Assembly: GCF_003226345.1 (NCBI RefSeq)
Contig: NZ_PDOF01000001.1
Coordinates: forward strand, 558,001-622,000
DNA length: 64,000 nt
Direction: 5' to 3'
Source: Alteribacter lacisalsi
GTDB taxonomy: Bacteria > Bacillota > Bacilli > Bacillales > Salisediminibacteriaceae
The position numbers were made by a program, and so were the translations under genes. The first letter of the stretch is position 1. Each line of letters opens with the position of its first letter. The notes beneath the pieces are model-generated. The model saw nothing but the letters and a program-made list of their open reading frames with translations. It had not been told where the DNA came from and did not search any database. Of the stretch, positions 26,404 to 34,874 are shown in pieces.

Positions 26404-28920
26404 TTATTCGTCCATGTCATCTGCCATTTCTTCTACGATCTCTTCGTATGAATCATCATCCCAGGCTTCATCCCATTCCCAGTAAAACTCGTCCAGCATG
26501 GTGCCGTCGTTCAGCTCCAGATCGAGACTGTCCTGTTTTTCTCCGTCAACGTACAGCTGGCCGCCCTCAATTGTAAATTCAATATCAAATTGAGCGTATC
26601 CGGCATCCCAGCTGCTCATGGATTCAACACGATACTCTCCGTCCACGAGCCTGAACTGGTAACGTCCGTTTTCGATCCAGCTGTCATAATAGCGCGGCCA
26701 GGAATCGTCACTGCTGTTTGAGACAATCGAGACGTGACCTTCCTCGATCGGATTCCCGTCATAGGTGGCCTTTCCCGAAAGAGTAACTGGCGGTACGGTA
26801 ATGTCAAGACTGTCTGCAGCCACGCCATCGATCATGAGCTGTCCGTTTATGACAGAAAACGGCTGATCGGCAACAAAGGAGGTACCGTCGAAAAGATAGC
26901 CTTCCTCTGCCACATAGTCTCCGTCAGCCAATCGAAGCGAAAAGCCCTGGCTGCCATTGGTCCACGCCCAGATGTGATGCATACCTTCTTCATCATTCAC
27001 ATCTGTAATCATAATTTCGCCTTCGACCGGTTTCCCGTCTGCAAGGAGTTTTCCGGTTACCGTGACCTGCGGAATGTTGAATTCAAGCTTGTCGATCGCC
27101 TGGCCATCGACAGTAAGCTGGCCCCCGCGGATCTCAAACGGCACATGAAGGTAGGCGGTGGTGCCATCCTTGGCTACATGCATTTCCTTTACCTTGTACC
27201 CGCCGTCTTTGAGACGCATGGAAAACGTTCCGTCGCCGCCGTAAATCCACTTCCAGTGATAGTCGCCTTCGTCTGACACGACGAGCACTTCCCCTTCTGT
27301 GACAGGGGTGCCGTTATCAAGGGCCACGCCGTGAAAAGAAACAGGCGGTACCGCGATGTCATAAACAGACTGTTCTTTTCCATCCACATACAGCTTACCG
27401 TCCTTAATTTCAAAAGGCTCGTAAAGGTAAATATCCTCCTGTTCATCAGAGAGATAGACCCAGGATACGAGATACTCGCCATCTTTCAGGCGCATGGAGA
27501 ATACGCCGTCTTTATTGGTGTGCGCGCTGTACCATTCGTAGTCGTAGTCATAGTCGTACTCAAAGTCATAATCGTATTCATCATCTTCATCGTACTCCCA
27601 TCCAAAGTCCCGCTCCACACTTACCTGGCCCCGAAGAGGCTGGCCCTGATCGTGAAGTCTGCCTGTGAATGTGAGGGGAGGGAGATGAATATCAAGGGAG
27701 TCTTTGACCGAACCATCCTGCACGATTTTCCCGTTTTCAATGTCAAAGCTGATATTAACCGGTGTATGGCGCTCCCTCTCTTCCACATACACGACTGAAT
27801 AGCTGTCATCCGGGAGGCGGTAGGCAAACTGGCCTTTTTTATCCACAGGAACGGTGAAGTAATCGTACCAGTCATCTTCATCACCGCGGTTTTCGATTTC
27901 CAGATACGCATGGCCGAGCGGCTTGCCCGCATCCAGAAGCGTACCTTTCAGGGTAAGGTCCGGTACTTTGAAGTTCAGGTTCCCGGTTTCGTCGCCGTCA
28001 ATGATCAGCTTGCCGCCGGATACTTCAAAGGACAGCTGTTCCCAGGAGAAGTACGTGTCGTGGTATACACTCATGGAGTAGGAACCGTCTTTCAGCCCGC
28101 GGATCTGAAAGTCCCCGTTCCGGTCTGTGTAAGTATATTCAACAAACTCATAATCGTAGTGTTTTGTAATCTTTGAAATTACGACAGCCGCCTTGGCAAG
28201 GGGAGTGGTGCTGTCGGAGGCGTTCCCTTTGAATGCACGTTCAGGCAGATTTATGTTCAGGCTGTCCGTCTTTTTGCCGTCCACGTAAAGGGTGGTCCCT
28301 TTTACGATCACGTACTGGTCGAGCGCGTAAAAGCCGCTGTCGCTGGAGACACCGAACAGATAATATGTACCGTTCGGCATGGCGGCGGAGAACTGTCCTT
28401 TTCCATTGGCAGAGAGGCTCACGATTTCCTCATCCGGTCCTGAAATTGTGGCAAGCAGAATGTCGCCCTTCAATCCCGAGGAGCCTTCTGTAAGCCTGCC
28501 GCTGACATTCTTTTTGCCCTTGAAATCCGGGACAGTGACTTTCTGTTTTTCCGTCTCGGAAACACTTCCTGCTCTCGAATCCCCGATCATTCCTTCCTCA
28601 ACGTTAAAGGTCTGACCGGAGCTGTACCACTGGTTACCGATACTGAGCCCTTTTAATTTGTAGTCACCATCGGGAAAATCACCGTAAAAGTGACCCATCT
28701 GATCCGTCATCATCTGGTACATCTCTGACGGATTTGTCTCTGACTGAATAAGGATTGGGGTATGTCTCAGATCCTGGATGCCTTCTTTTAAAACGCCTTC
28801 TGTAATCTGAATTCCTGAGACAGGTTCCTGTGAGGACTCCGCCTTTACCGCAAAAGTCAAACCTCCTGTTACCGCAGCAAGCAGCACAACCAGCAGCACG
28901 TTCTTCATCCAACCATTCAT
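26404..28920 (-). CDS. Large secreted protein with about eight ~95-residue repeats
   Basis: 838 residues. Signal peptide at 1-28, no LPxTG or transmembrane anchor at the end. Each repeat carries a core such as DGxFSMRLKDGEYxV, then PFEIxxGKLYVDGKEQDSLDIxVPPVTLxGxxxDxGxPxxG. VDG-type markers fall near residues 213, 308, 402, 512, 604, 697 and 791, with a diverged first unit before them. The pattern resembles carboxypeptidase-regulatory/Cna-B-like beta sandwiches. Asp/Glu/Tyr-rich stretches lie at 441-463 and at the C-terminus (last 30 residues). Likely a surface or matrix protein; binding partner unknown. GGAGG precedes the ATG. Monocistronic. Confidence 0.85.
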   Translation of the reverse strand: MNGWMKNVLLVVLLAAVTGGLTFAVKAESSQEPVSGIQITEGVLKEGIQDLRHTPILIQSETNPSEMYQMMTDQMGHFYGDFPDGDYKLKGLSIGNQWYSSGQTFNVEEGMIGDSRAGSVSETEKQKVTVPDFKGKKNVSGRLTEGSSGLKGDILLATISGPDEEIVSLSANGKGQFSAAMPNGTYYLFGVSSDSGFYALDQYVIVKGTTLYVDGKKTDSLNINLPERAFKGNASDSTTPLAKAAVVISKITKHYDYEFVEYTYTDRNGDFQIRGLKDGSYSMSVYHDTYFSWEQLSFEVSGGKLIIDGDETGNLNFKVPDLTLKGTLLDAGKPLGHAYLEIENRGDEDDWYDYFTVPVDKKGQFAYRLPDDSYSVVYVEERERHTPVNISFDIENGKIVQDGSVKDSLDIHLPPLTFTGRLHDQGQPLRGQVSVERDFGWEYDEDDEYDYDFEYDYDYDYEWYSAHTNKDGVFSMRLKDGEYLVSWVYLSDEQEDIYLYEPFEIKDGKLYVDGKEQSVYDIAVPPVSFHGVALDNGTPVTEGEVLVVSDEGDYHWKWIYGGDGTFSMRLKDGGYKVKEMHVAKDGTTAYLHVPFEIRGGQLTVDGQAIDKLEFNIPQVTVTGKLLADGKPVEGEIMITDVNDEEGMHHIWAWTNGSQGFSLRLADGDYVAEEGYLFDGTSFVADQPFSVINGQLMIDGVAADSLDITVPPVTLSGKATYDGNPIEEGHVSIVSNSSDDSWPRYYDSWIENGRYQFRLVDGEYRVESMSSWDAGYAQFDIEFTIEGGQLYVDGEKQDSLDLELNDGTMLDEFYWEWDEAWDDDSYEEIVEEMADDMDE

Positions 28921-29136
28921 CTTCTCGTTCCTCCTGTAAAATCAACATGGCACAGCGGGCAAAACGTTGGCGGCACGCCCCTTTCGAAATAATGGAAATA
29001 GAAGCATCTGGATAATTCCACCAATCGCGATTTTATTCCTTCCTGCTAAAGTCCTATTTTCGTCGCATTCTGAAATTCTGATTTAAAAGTTATCCGATAG
29101 TGAGAGATCATTTAATATGCAGATGTTCGCGGCTTT

Positions 29137-30057
29137 TTGGGCAGCGGGAAAACGACGCTGCTGCATGACATAATTAAAAGTGCAGGAACGAGAGGGGTTC
29201 AACTCAATGTACTTATGAATGAGGTGGGAAGGACAGACACAGACAGCAGTGTGTTAAAAAGAGCTGACAAAAATCTGGCGATTGAAAGTCTCCTTGACGG
29301 CTGCATGTGCTGTAATAAGAAAAGCGAAGTGGCAGGAGCGATCTGCAAGCTCGCATCGCAGAGACCAGATGCGATTGTGGTGGAACTGACAGGCGTGGCG
29401 GACCCCGAGGAAGTTGCTGATACGCTGTCAGAACCGGAGCTTCTTTCAAGAGTGGAACTAAAACGGGTTATTTCGGTGCTGGACGGTGAGAACCTGCTTG
29501 ATTACAGCAGTATCTTCACGGCAGACAGAGAAATGGTGCGGACAACGACCAAGCAAATCACCTTCGCAGACAGCTTAATCGTAAACAAAATGGATCTCGT
29601 GACTCAAAAGAAACTGGACAAAATTAAAAAGCTAATTGAAAAAGAGAGTCCTGGTGCTTCTGCCGTTTTCACTGAATACTGCCGAGTGGATCTTGAAGAA
29701 ACCGTCTTTAACTCTCTGAATGATGGGAGTGGGCGGATGGAACGTGAACGTGATAACTATGAAGAAAAACTGGGGCATTCCCGAATCAAGACGATCAGAC
29801 TTGATATTGACGGTCCTTTACAAAGTAAACGAGCGGTGGAAAACTTTTTCAAAACGTTCAGGCCGGGTCTATTAAGAGCGAAAGGTTATGTACCGGTTAA
29901 ATCAGAGCATAAGATGTATCTGATGCAGCACGTGATCAGGAAAACGAGCTGGGAGCGGGTAGAAGTTACGTCCAGTCCCTTTCTTATTCTGATCGGCCTG
30001 GAACTGGACGAAAAACGTATACAGGAAGAGTGGGCGAAACTGCATGCCGTTTCGTAA
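29137..30057 (+). CDS. COG0523 GTPase (CobW-like) with damaged 5' end
   Basis: 307 residues counted from the TTG at 29137. The Walker A reads GFLGSGKTTLLH, but Gly-Phe lie before that TTG and an in-frame stop is at 29113; an ATG at 29117 becomes in frame only if one base is added. GCMCC (residues 55-59) is the family metal-binding Cys motif; VELTGVADP and VNKMD complete the G domain. The C-terminal domain is short. These proteins deliver zinc to target enzymes. It lies at the left end of the zinc island. Either a pseudogene with a one-base deletion or a sequence error; no ribosome binding site fits the TTG. Confidence 0.7.
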   Translation: MGSGKTTLLHDIIKSAGTRGVQLNVLMNEVGRTDTDSSVLKRADKNLAIESLLDGCMCCNKKSEVAGAICKLASQRPDAIVVELTGVADPEEVADTLSEPELLSRVELKRVISVLDGENLLDYSSIFTADREMVRTTTKQITFADSLIVNKMDLVTQKKLDKIKKLIEKESPGASAVFTEYCRVDLEETVFNSLNDGSGRMERERDNYEEKLGHSRIKTIRLDIDGPLQSKRAVENFFKTFRPGLLRAKGYVPVKSEHKMYLMQHVIRKTSWERVEVTSSPFLILIGLELDEKRIQEEWAKLHAVS

Positions 30058-30062
30058 AAAAA

Positions 30063-30097
30063 AGCCTGACTCCGGAACACTCGGTTTCAGGCTGTTT
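30063..30097. terminator. Terminator-like hairpin between convergent genes
   Basis: AGCCTGA / TCAGGCT outer stem, A-run before and TTTT after, so it can serve both the GTPase gene and the minus-strand gene at 30097. Confidence 0.65.
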
Positions 30098-30459
30098 TAT
30101 CGTGTATAGAGGTAATAATATCTGGTGTTTTCATCGCCGGTCCCAAGTCCCTGAAGACGAAATTCATCTGTGAAATCTGTCAGCTGGAGACTGCGGATGA
30201 GGGTGGGGAGTTTGTCACTCAGATCTTTCTCGATTCGCTGAACAAGGTCAAACACGTCCGCCGGATCCATGAAAAATTCACGGGCAGCTTCAAGGATGGG
30301 AGACTGCTGCTGAAGAAGCTGAACGTAATGCTGCTCTGAAACGGCTTCATCGGCCAGCACCAGTTCTCTTTTTTCCACGAACCTGAAAAGACTTCTGGCC
30401 GGTTCTTCCAGCCTCTCGATATAGAGTGTACGGGCATATTCAGTACGCGCCTGGTCCAT
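30097..30459 (-). CDS. Hypothetical 120-aa protein, divergent from dcd across a Zur box
   Basis: I do not recognise the family. The sequence is mostly helical and charged (MDQARTEYARTLYIERLEEP, ILEAAREFFMDPADVFDLVQRIEKDL) without Cys, signal peptide or membrane segment, ending TRYYYLYTR. GGAGGTAAC precedes the ATG. Its start lies 29 bases from the Zur-like box at 30488-30510, shared with the divergent dCTP deaminase gene, so zinc-dependent control is plausible (inference). Confidence 0.7.
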   Translation of the reverse strand: MDQARTEYARTLYIERLEEPARSLFRFVEKRELVLADEAVSEQHYVQLLQQQSPILEAAREFFMDPADVFDLVQRIEKDLSDKLPTLIRSLQLTDFTDEFRLQGLGTGDENTRYYYLYTR

Positions 30460-30487
30460 GATGTTACCTCCGGTTCTCTTTAGGGTT

Positions 30488-30510
30488 TAAATCGTAATTG
30501 TTTCGATTTA
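30488..30510. promoter_or_regulatory. Zur-like box, dcd / 120-aa protein intergenic region
   Basis: Arms TAAATCGTAAT and TTTCGATTTA around the centre; two mismatches to the Bacillus Zur dyad TCGTAATNATTACGA extended with AAA/TTT flanks. Confidence 0.75.
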
Positions 30511-30556
30511 TACTGTATTTAATCATAATCTATTCACAAAAGTAAAGGGGAATTTC

Positions 30557-31093
30557 ATGATTTTATCTGACACAGCGATTGAAAAGTATCTTAACGAGAA
30601 TAAGCTCAGTATAACCGGACTGACCGAAAAGCAGATTCAGCCTGCCAGCGTGGACCTGACACTTGGTACATCATTCCGTAAAATGCATGCTCATCAGGTT
30701 AGTGTCCTCTCGCTTGATGAGCCGGTGAAAGAGGAAGCCTTTTCAAGTGAGCGGGTCATTATTCCGCCGCGTTCATTTCTTCTTGCTTCAACAAGAGAAT
30801 GTATTGCGCTTCCTGACGACCTGTCAGCATTCGTTGAAGGGCGCAGCAGCATTGGAAGAATGGGACTGTTTATCCAGAATGCCGGATGGGTCGATCCAGG
30901 ATTTAAAGGGGAGATCACACTCGAATTGTTTAATGCAAATCAGGTTCCGATTGAGCTCAGAGCGGGACGGCGTATCTGCCAGCTCGTGTTTGCCCGGATG
31001 GTCAGCCCTGCAGCGAGACCTTACAGTGGAAAATACCAGGGGCAGACAGGGGCAGTGGGAAGCCGGATTTATAAAGATGAAGAAAATCTTTAA
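30557..31093 (+). CDS. dcd: dCTP deaminase
   Basis: 178 residues, dUTPase-like fold; deaminates dCTP to dUTP without a metal. Conserved motifs: SDTAIEKYL start, [43 protein letters not shown] (catalytic Ser, Arg and Glu) and [19 protein letters not shown] precedes the ATG. The Zur-like box 47 bases upstream suggests zinc-limited expression. Bacillus normally makes dUMP with a zinc-dependent dCMP deaminase, so this metal-free enzyme could substitute (inference). It precedes the ZagA-type operon. Confidence 0.92.
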   Translation: MILSDTAIEKYLNENKLSITGLTEKQIQPASVDLTLGTSFRKMHAHQVSVLSLDEPVKEEAFSSERVIIPPRSFLLASTRECIALPDDLSAFVEGRSSIGRMGLFIQNAGWVDPGFKGEITLELFNANQVPIELRAGRRICQLVFARMVSPAARPYSGKYQGQTGAVGSRIYKDEENL

Positions 31094-31109
31094 TTATGAT
31101 TTGACATAA

Positions 31110-31132
31110 TAAATCGTATCGGTTACGATTTA
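31110..31132. promoter_or_regulatory. Zur-like box 1 upstream of the COG0523-rpsN operon
   Basis: Perfect outer arms TAAATCGTA and TACGATTTA; three central mismatches. Confidence 0.8.
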
Positions 31133-31137
31133 AGTTG

Positions 31138-31160
31138 TAAATCGATATCATTACGATTAA
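31138..31160. promoter_or_regulatory. Zur-like box 2 upstream of the COG0523-rpsN operon
   Basis: TAAATCG...CATTACGATTAA, five bases after box 1 and directly before the ribosome binding site; tandem arrangement implies tight repression. Confidence 0.8.
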
Positions 31161-31171
31161 AGGTGAATCAC

Positions 31172-32176
31172 ATGAGTACTCAAACCCGCAGCCGGGTACC
31201 GGTAACGGTATTAACCGGCTTTCTTGGAGCTGGAAAAACCACACTACTGAACCGGATTCTTGAGCAGAATCGGGATGAACGTATAGCGATTATTGTGAAT
31301 GAATTCGGGGATGCCGGTATCGATCAGCAGCTCGTCATAGGAGCAACCGAACAGATTCTGGAGCTTAATAACGGGTGCATCTGCTGTAAGATTCGCACTG
31401 ATCTGATCGACACGCTGTTCGGTCTGGCAGCTGCTGTACTGGAGCAGGGTCACGAACCGATCGATCGTGTGATTATTGAGACGACCGGTCTTGCCGAACC
31501 TGCACCGGTTGCCCAGTCTTTTATGGTGGAAACAGAGCTGGCGGAGCTTTATCACCTGGATTCGTTCACAACGGTGATCGACAGCTATCACTTTTTTAAA
31601 CAGATCCGCATGCACGAAGAAGCCCGGAAACAGGTGGCTTTTGCCGATCATTTTATTCTCAATAAAGCAGGACTCGTTTCTTCCGGCCATCTGGAAAAGG
31701 TGAAAAAAACCCTGTCTGATATGAATCCCGGTGCATCTATGCAAGTGACCGACTGCCGTGACGCTGATCCATCGGACATTCTAAACCGGTTTACGTTTGA
31801 TCTGGATGACCGGAGCAATCTGATTAAGGAAAGCCGTTCTGAAGCGGGTCATCATCACAGCAGTGATACAGCAGCGATCGTGCTGCGTTCGGACTCCCCT
31901 GTGGATATGAAGCGGTTTGAACCCTGGTTTGACGAACTCCTCGATAAAAAAGGGGAGCAGATGTACCGGTTTAAAGGGATCCTTTCGGTCGATGGGTTTG
32001 ACAGCCGCCTTGTGTTTCAAGGCGTGCATATGCTATTTGCCGGAAGGGCAGGAAAGGCCTGGGAAAATGGTGAAAAGCGCTCAAGTGAATTTGTGATTAT
32101 TGGAAGGGATCTCGACAAGGACTGGTTCCAGACAAGGTTTGAAGAATGCTGTATCACTGAAAGGAGGGTTGACTGA
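31172..32176 (+). CDS. COG0523 GTPase, putative zinc metallochaperone
   Basis: 334 residues. Walker [17 protein letters not shown] (15-30), GCICC at 68-72 (zinc site of the family), ETTGLAEP (Walker B/G3 region). The G4 motif reads NKAG (164-167) instead of NKxD, which normally selects guanine. A HHH stretch (227-229) lies in the linker before the C-terminal domain. Start ATG at 31172, AAAGGTG six bases upstream. Two Zur-like boxes precede it; rpsN begins at the next base after its stop, so both are co-translated. Confidence 0.92.
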   Translation: MSTQTRSRVPVTVLTGFLGAGKTTLLNRILEQNRDERIAIIVNEFGDAGIDQQLVIGATEQILELNNGCICCKIRTDLIDTLFGLAAAVLEQGHEPIDRVIIETTGLAEPAPVAQSFMVETELAELYHLDSFTTVIDSYHFFKQIRMHEEARKQVAFADHFILNKAGLVSSGHLEKVKKTLSDMNPGASMQVTDCRDADPSDILNRFTFDLDDRSNLIKESRSEAGHHHSSDTAAIVLRSDSPVDMKRFEPWFDELLDKKGEQMYRFKGILSVDGFDSRLVFQGVHMLFAGRAGKAWENGEKRSSEFVIIGRDLDKDWFQTRFEECCITERRVD

Positions 32177-32446
32177 ATGGCAAAAAAATCGATGGTAGCC
32201 CGTCAGAAGAAAAGAGAGCGTATGGTTGAACAATACGCTGAAAAACGCCGGGAGCTAAAGGAAAAAGGAGACTACGCCGCACTGGCAAAGCTTCCGAGGA
32301 ATTCCTCTCCAACACGGCTGAATAACCGCTGTATGATCACCGGGCGTCCGCGCGGCTACATGCGGAAGTTCGAATTGTCCCGAATCAAATTTCGCGAACT
32401 GGCTCATAAAGGCCAAGTTCCAGGTGTGAAAAAATCCAGCTGGTAA
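32177..32446 (+). CDS. Alternative 30S ribosomal protein S14, zinc-independent (C-) form
   Basis: 89 residues: [17 protein letters not shown]...[54 protein letters not shown]. It lacks the two CxxC pairs of the zinc-binding S14 (one Cys only), so it can replace the zinc form under limitation, as known for Bacillus YhzA. Directly abutting the GTPase gene behind two Zur-like boxes. Confidence 0.95.
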   Translation: MAKKSMVARQKKRERMVEQYAEKRRELKEKGDYAALAKLPRNSSPTRLNNRCMITGRPRGYMRKFELSRIKFRELAHKGQVPGVKKSSW

Positions 32447-32497
32447 ACAGCAGCTGGTATGCATAACCATGTGTAACCAACCCCCCCTATATATATG

Positions 32498-32535
32498 AGG
32501 TGTCCACAATGAAACGTGGACACCTTCTTGTATTT
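32498..32535 (+). terminator. Hairpin after rpsN (weak terminator or attenuator)
   Basis: AGGTGTCCAC / GTGGACACCT, 10 bp with an 8-base loop, followed by TCTTGTATTT. Imperfect T-run, so some read-through into the SufU-like gene is likely. Confidence 0.6.
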
Positions 32536-32551
32536 AAAAAGGAGTGAGACG

Positions 32552-32983
32552 ATGCTCAATGATTTATACCGTCAGCTCATCATCGACCATGCAAAGCGGA
32601 AAAGAAATCACCCGAAAATGGAAGAGGGTACAAGTCTGCACTATAAAAACCCCACTTGCGGTGATGTGATGACACTTTACTGGAGGTGGGACAATGATGG
32701 AACACTCGCGGATGTCAGTTTTATCGGGGAAGGGTGCAGTATTTCCATGGCTTCCTGCTCCATGATGAGCGAAATCATCCGCCGAAAAACTCCAGCTGAT
32801 ATTCACGTGCTTCGTCAGGCGATGGAAGAGCTGATCAGAGAGGGGCGGGATCCGGAATCGACAGATCTGGGGGATGCCCTGTCCCTTGCCGGTGTTCATC
32901 GGCTCCGTGCCCGCCACAACTGTGCGCTGATGCCTTGGCAGGCCATTGACCGGGCGTTTTTGAACGATCAATTTAAAAGCTGA
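32552..32983 (+). CDS. SufU-like Fe-S/zinc scaffold paralogue
   Basis: 143 residues, SufU/IscU fold. Metal ligand positions are present: Cys36 and Asp38 in NPTCGD, Cys62 in GEGCSIS, Cys124 in RHNCAL; an extra Cys69 follows. SufU of Gram-positives is a zinc protein that accepts sulfur from SufS. Finding it without sufCDSB, between rpsN and zagA, suggests a paralogue tuned to zinc limitation or another thiol role (inference). AAGGAG precedes the ATG at 32552. It lies 17 bp before zagA, so probably co-transcribed. Confidence 0.88.
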   Translation: MLNDLYRQLIIDHAKRKRNHPKMEEGTSLHYKNPTCGDVMTLYWRWDNDGTLADVSFIGEGCSISMASCSMMSEIIRRKTPADIHVLRQAMEELIREGRDPESTDLGDALSLAGVHRLRARHNCALMPWQAIDRAFLNDQFKS

Positions 32984-33003
32984 CATTTATATAATGGAGA
33001 GGA

Positions 33004-34203
33004 ATGAATAATGTGATGCAGATTCCAGTAACGGTTCTCAGCGGCTATCTTGGAGCTGGGAAAACAACGATGCTGAATCATCTTCTTCAAAACAGAGAAG
33101 GGATTCGAGTAGCGGTCATTGTGAACGACATGAGTGAGATCAACGTGGACGGAGATCTTGTGGAGAAGGGTGGTTTCAAGCGTACGGAGGAAAAGCTTGT
33201 TGAAATGTCAAACGGATGCATCTGCTGTACGCTGCGTGAGGATCTTCTGGTGGAAGTAGAGGCACTTGCCAGACAGGGAGATATTGACCATATTGTGATC
33301 GAATCCACCGGCATCAGTGAACCTGTACCGGTGGCCCAGACATTCTCCTACATTGATGAAGAAACCGGAATTGACCTTACTAAATTCTGTTACATCAACA
33401 ATATGGTTACCGTGGTAGATGCGTACCGGTTCTGGACTGATTATGAATCTGGAGAAACCCTGCTTGACCGTGGGGAGGCGCTTGGTGAAGACGATCATCG
33501 TGAGGTGGTTGATCTGCTGATCGACCAGATTGAATTCTGTAATGTACTCGTGATTAACAAAACCGATATGCTTGAGGCGGATCAGCTTCATAAGCTTGAA
33601 GGTGTATTGAGGAAACTTCAGCCGGAAGCCGATCTGATCCGGACAAACTATGGAGAAGTTGCTGCAGCAGACATCCTCAGCAAACGGCGTTTTGACTTCG
33701 AGAAGGCAAGTCAATCGGCAGGCTGGATCAAAGAACTGGAAGCGCCCGAACATACACCGGAAACAGAAGAGTACGGGATTTCGAGCTTCGTGTACCGCAG
33801 AAGGCTGCCGTTTCATTCGGGCAGGCTCGCCTCTTGGCTTGAAGCAATGCCTTCATCTGTGGTGCGGGCAAAAGGGGTCATCTGGTGCGCGACTCACAAT
33901 GACCTGGCCCTCATGTTTTCACAGGCGGGCCCGTCGGTATCTCTTAATCCGGTTGCCTACTGGGTGGCTTCTCTAAGTCATGAAGAGCAGATCAGGTATT
34001 TGAAAGAGAGCAGAAAACTGCAGGAAGAATGGGATCCCGAGTTTGGGGACCGAAAAACCGAACTCGTCATTATTGGCGTTGATTTGGAGCGTGAAACAGT
34101 GCAGAAAGAGCTGGATAAATGTCTGCTTACACCTGAGGAATTCGACTCGGACTGGGAGAGCCTTCCTAATCCGTTTGGAGAAACTGCCGCAACTCAGAAA
34201 TAG
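33004..34203 (+). CDS. zagA: ZagA/YciC-type zinc GTPase
   Basis: 399 residues, nearly colinear with B. subtilis ZagA (YciC): IPVTVLSGYLGAGKTTMLNHLLQNREG, VEMSNGCICCTLREDLL (Cys motif 71-75), ESTGISEPVPVAQTFSYIDE, NKTD (185-188), YGISSFVYRRRLPFH, and ELDKCLLTPEEFDSDW near the end. ZagA supplies zinc to FolE when zinc is scarce (family knowledge). Start ATG at 33004 with GGAG; ATG at 33016 is possible. I see no Zur box directly in front, so it likely depends on the boxes at 31110-31160. Confidence 0.95.
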   Translation: MNNVMQIPVTVLSGYLGAGKTTMLNHLLQNREGIRVAVIVNDMSEINVDGDLVEKGGFKRTEEKLVEMSNGCICCTLREDLLVEVEALARQGDIDHIVIESTGISEPVPVAQTFSYIDEETGIDLTKFCYINNMVTVVDAYRFWTDYESGETLLDRGEALGEDDHREVVDLLIDQIEFCNVLVINKTDMLEADQLHKLEGVLRKLQPEADLIRTNYGEVAAADILSKRRFDFEKASQSAGWIKELEAPEHTPETEEYGISSFVYRRRLPFHSGRLASWLEAMPSSVVRAKGVIWCATHNDLALMFSQAGPSVSLNPVAYWVASLSHEEQIRYLKESRKLQEEWDPEFGDRKTELVIIGVDLERETVQKELDKCLLTPEEFDSDWESLPNPFGETAATQK

Positions 34204-34220
34204 CAATTATGTATGGAAAA

Positions 34221-34248
34221 ATAGCGCGTCCGGATCCGGACGCGCTAT
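34221..34248. terminator. 28-base perfect palindrome after zagA
   Basis: ATAGCGCGTCCGGA mirrored exactly by TCCGGACGCGCTAT. A-run on the left gives a T-tail on the minus strand; on the plus strand only CTGC follows. It ends transcription from zagA or from the opposite side. Confidence 0.55.
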
Positions 34249-34335
34249 CTGCAAAAAACGGGTTAATGCCCGCCTTACCAAAACGGGGTCCGGGGCGTAT
34301 ACATATAAAGAATCCTCATCCCGGAGGTGAAGGCA

Positions 34336-34422
34336 ATGTCACACGGAGGGTATAACGGGTTTGCGTTTATCGTCGTTATTTTCGTGCTGCTGGTTATTAT
34401 CGGCTGCGCATGCGCGTACTAG
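34336..34422 (+). CDS. YjcZ-family micropeptide (sporulation-type)
   Basis: A 28-residue hydrophobic peptide, MSHGGYNGFAFIVVIFVLLV then IIGCACAY, with excellent GGAGGTGAAGG site. The pattern (SxGGYxxxFAxIVVxFVLLIIxG) marks the YjcZ family of Bacillus membrane micropeptides, often sporulation-linked. Followed by a hairpin at 34457. Confidence 0.88.
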   Translation: MSHGGYNGFAFIVVIFVLLVIIGCACAY

Positions 34423-34456
34423 AACCGGAGTAACGTTTCATTCATGGAAGGATCCT

Positions 34457-34485
34457 GAAAGAAGGTGCCAACGGCACCTTCTTTC
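34457..34485. terminator. Hairpin between convergent micropeptide and glutaredoxin-like genes
   Basis: GAAAGAAGGTGCC / GGCACCTTCTTTC, 13-bp stem, 3-base loop; works in either orientation, no long T-run. Confidence 0.65.
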
Positions 34486-34738
34486 ACATTTGAATGATGT
34501 CTTTATAGGGATAATACGTTTCATTGGAATAAAAAAGTGGCATCCCTTCAATGCGGAAGTCAAGAGGCACCTGTTTAAGAAGATGGGGCTCTTCGAATAC
34601 CGTGACAGCAGTAAATGAGATGCCCTGCTTGTAAAGGTGACGCATGGCATGCGCACATTTATGGCAGCCTGGAAGAACGATGAGCGTCTGTTCCGGAATC
34701 CCGTTAACGTCCATACCTGGAGACTGATGACTGGACAA
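34484..34738 (-). CDS. Glutaredoxin-like thiol protein
   Basis: 84 residues. LIVLPGCHKCAHAMRHLYKQGISFTAVTVFEEPHLL has the thioredoxin-fold start with a CHKC redox pair; IEGMPLFYSNETYYPY gives the cis-Pro region. Start TTG at 34738, with GAGAGGAG seven bases upstream. It lies between zagA and folE2 in the zinc island, convergent with the micropeptide. A role in thiol or metal-site reduction is inference. The intergenic stretch on its 5' side holds no convincing Zur box. Confidence 0.75.
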   Translation of the reverse strand: MSSHQSPGMDVNGIPEQTLIVLPGCHKCAHAMRHLYKQGISFTAVTVFEEPHLLKQVPLDFRIEGMPLFYSNETYYPYKDIIQM

Positions 34739-34874
34739 GATGACACTCCTCTCAATGAAGGATTGGTTCTGAGCGGGGGGATCCTGCCGGCTGAAAAGTA
34801 AGGAGGCATTGTTAATACTATATTAAGAAATCGTGTTCTTATTACATAATCGTTTAAACGCACACAAAGAACCT

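Noticed and set aside
32498-32535. Zinc-responsive riboswitch before the SufU-like gene
   Set aside because: Only one simple hairpin is visible; no conserved multi-stem junction. Better read as a weak terminator.
34826-34848. Degenerate Zur-like sequence near the glutaredoxin-like gene
   Set aside because: AAATCGT and TTATTACAT are present but the spacing and right arm do not fit the dyad; too many mismatches.
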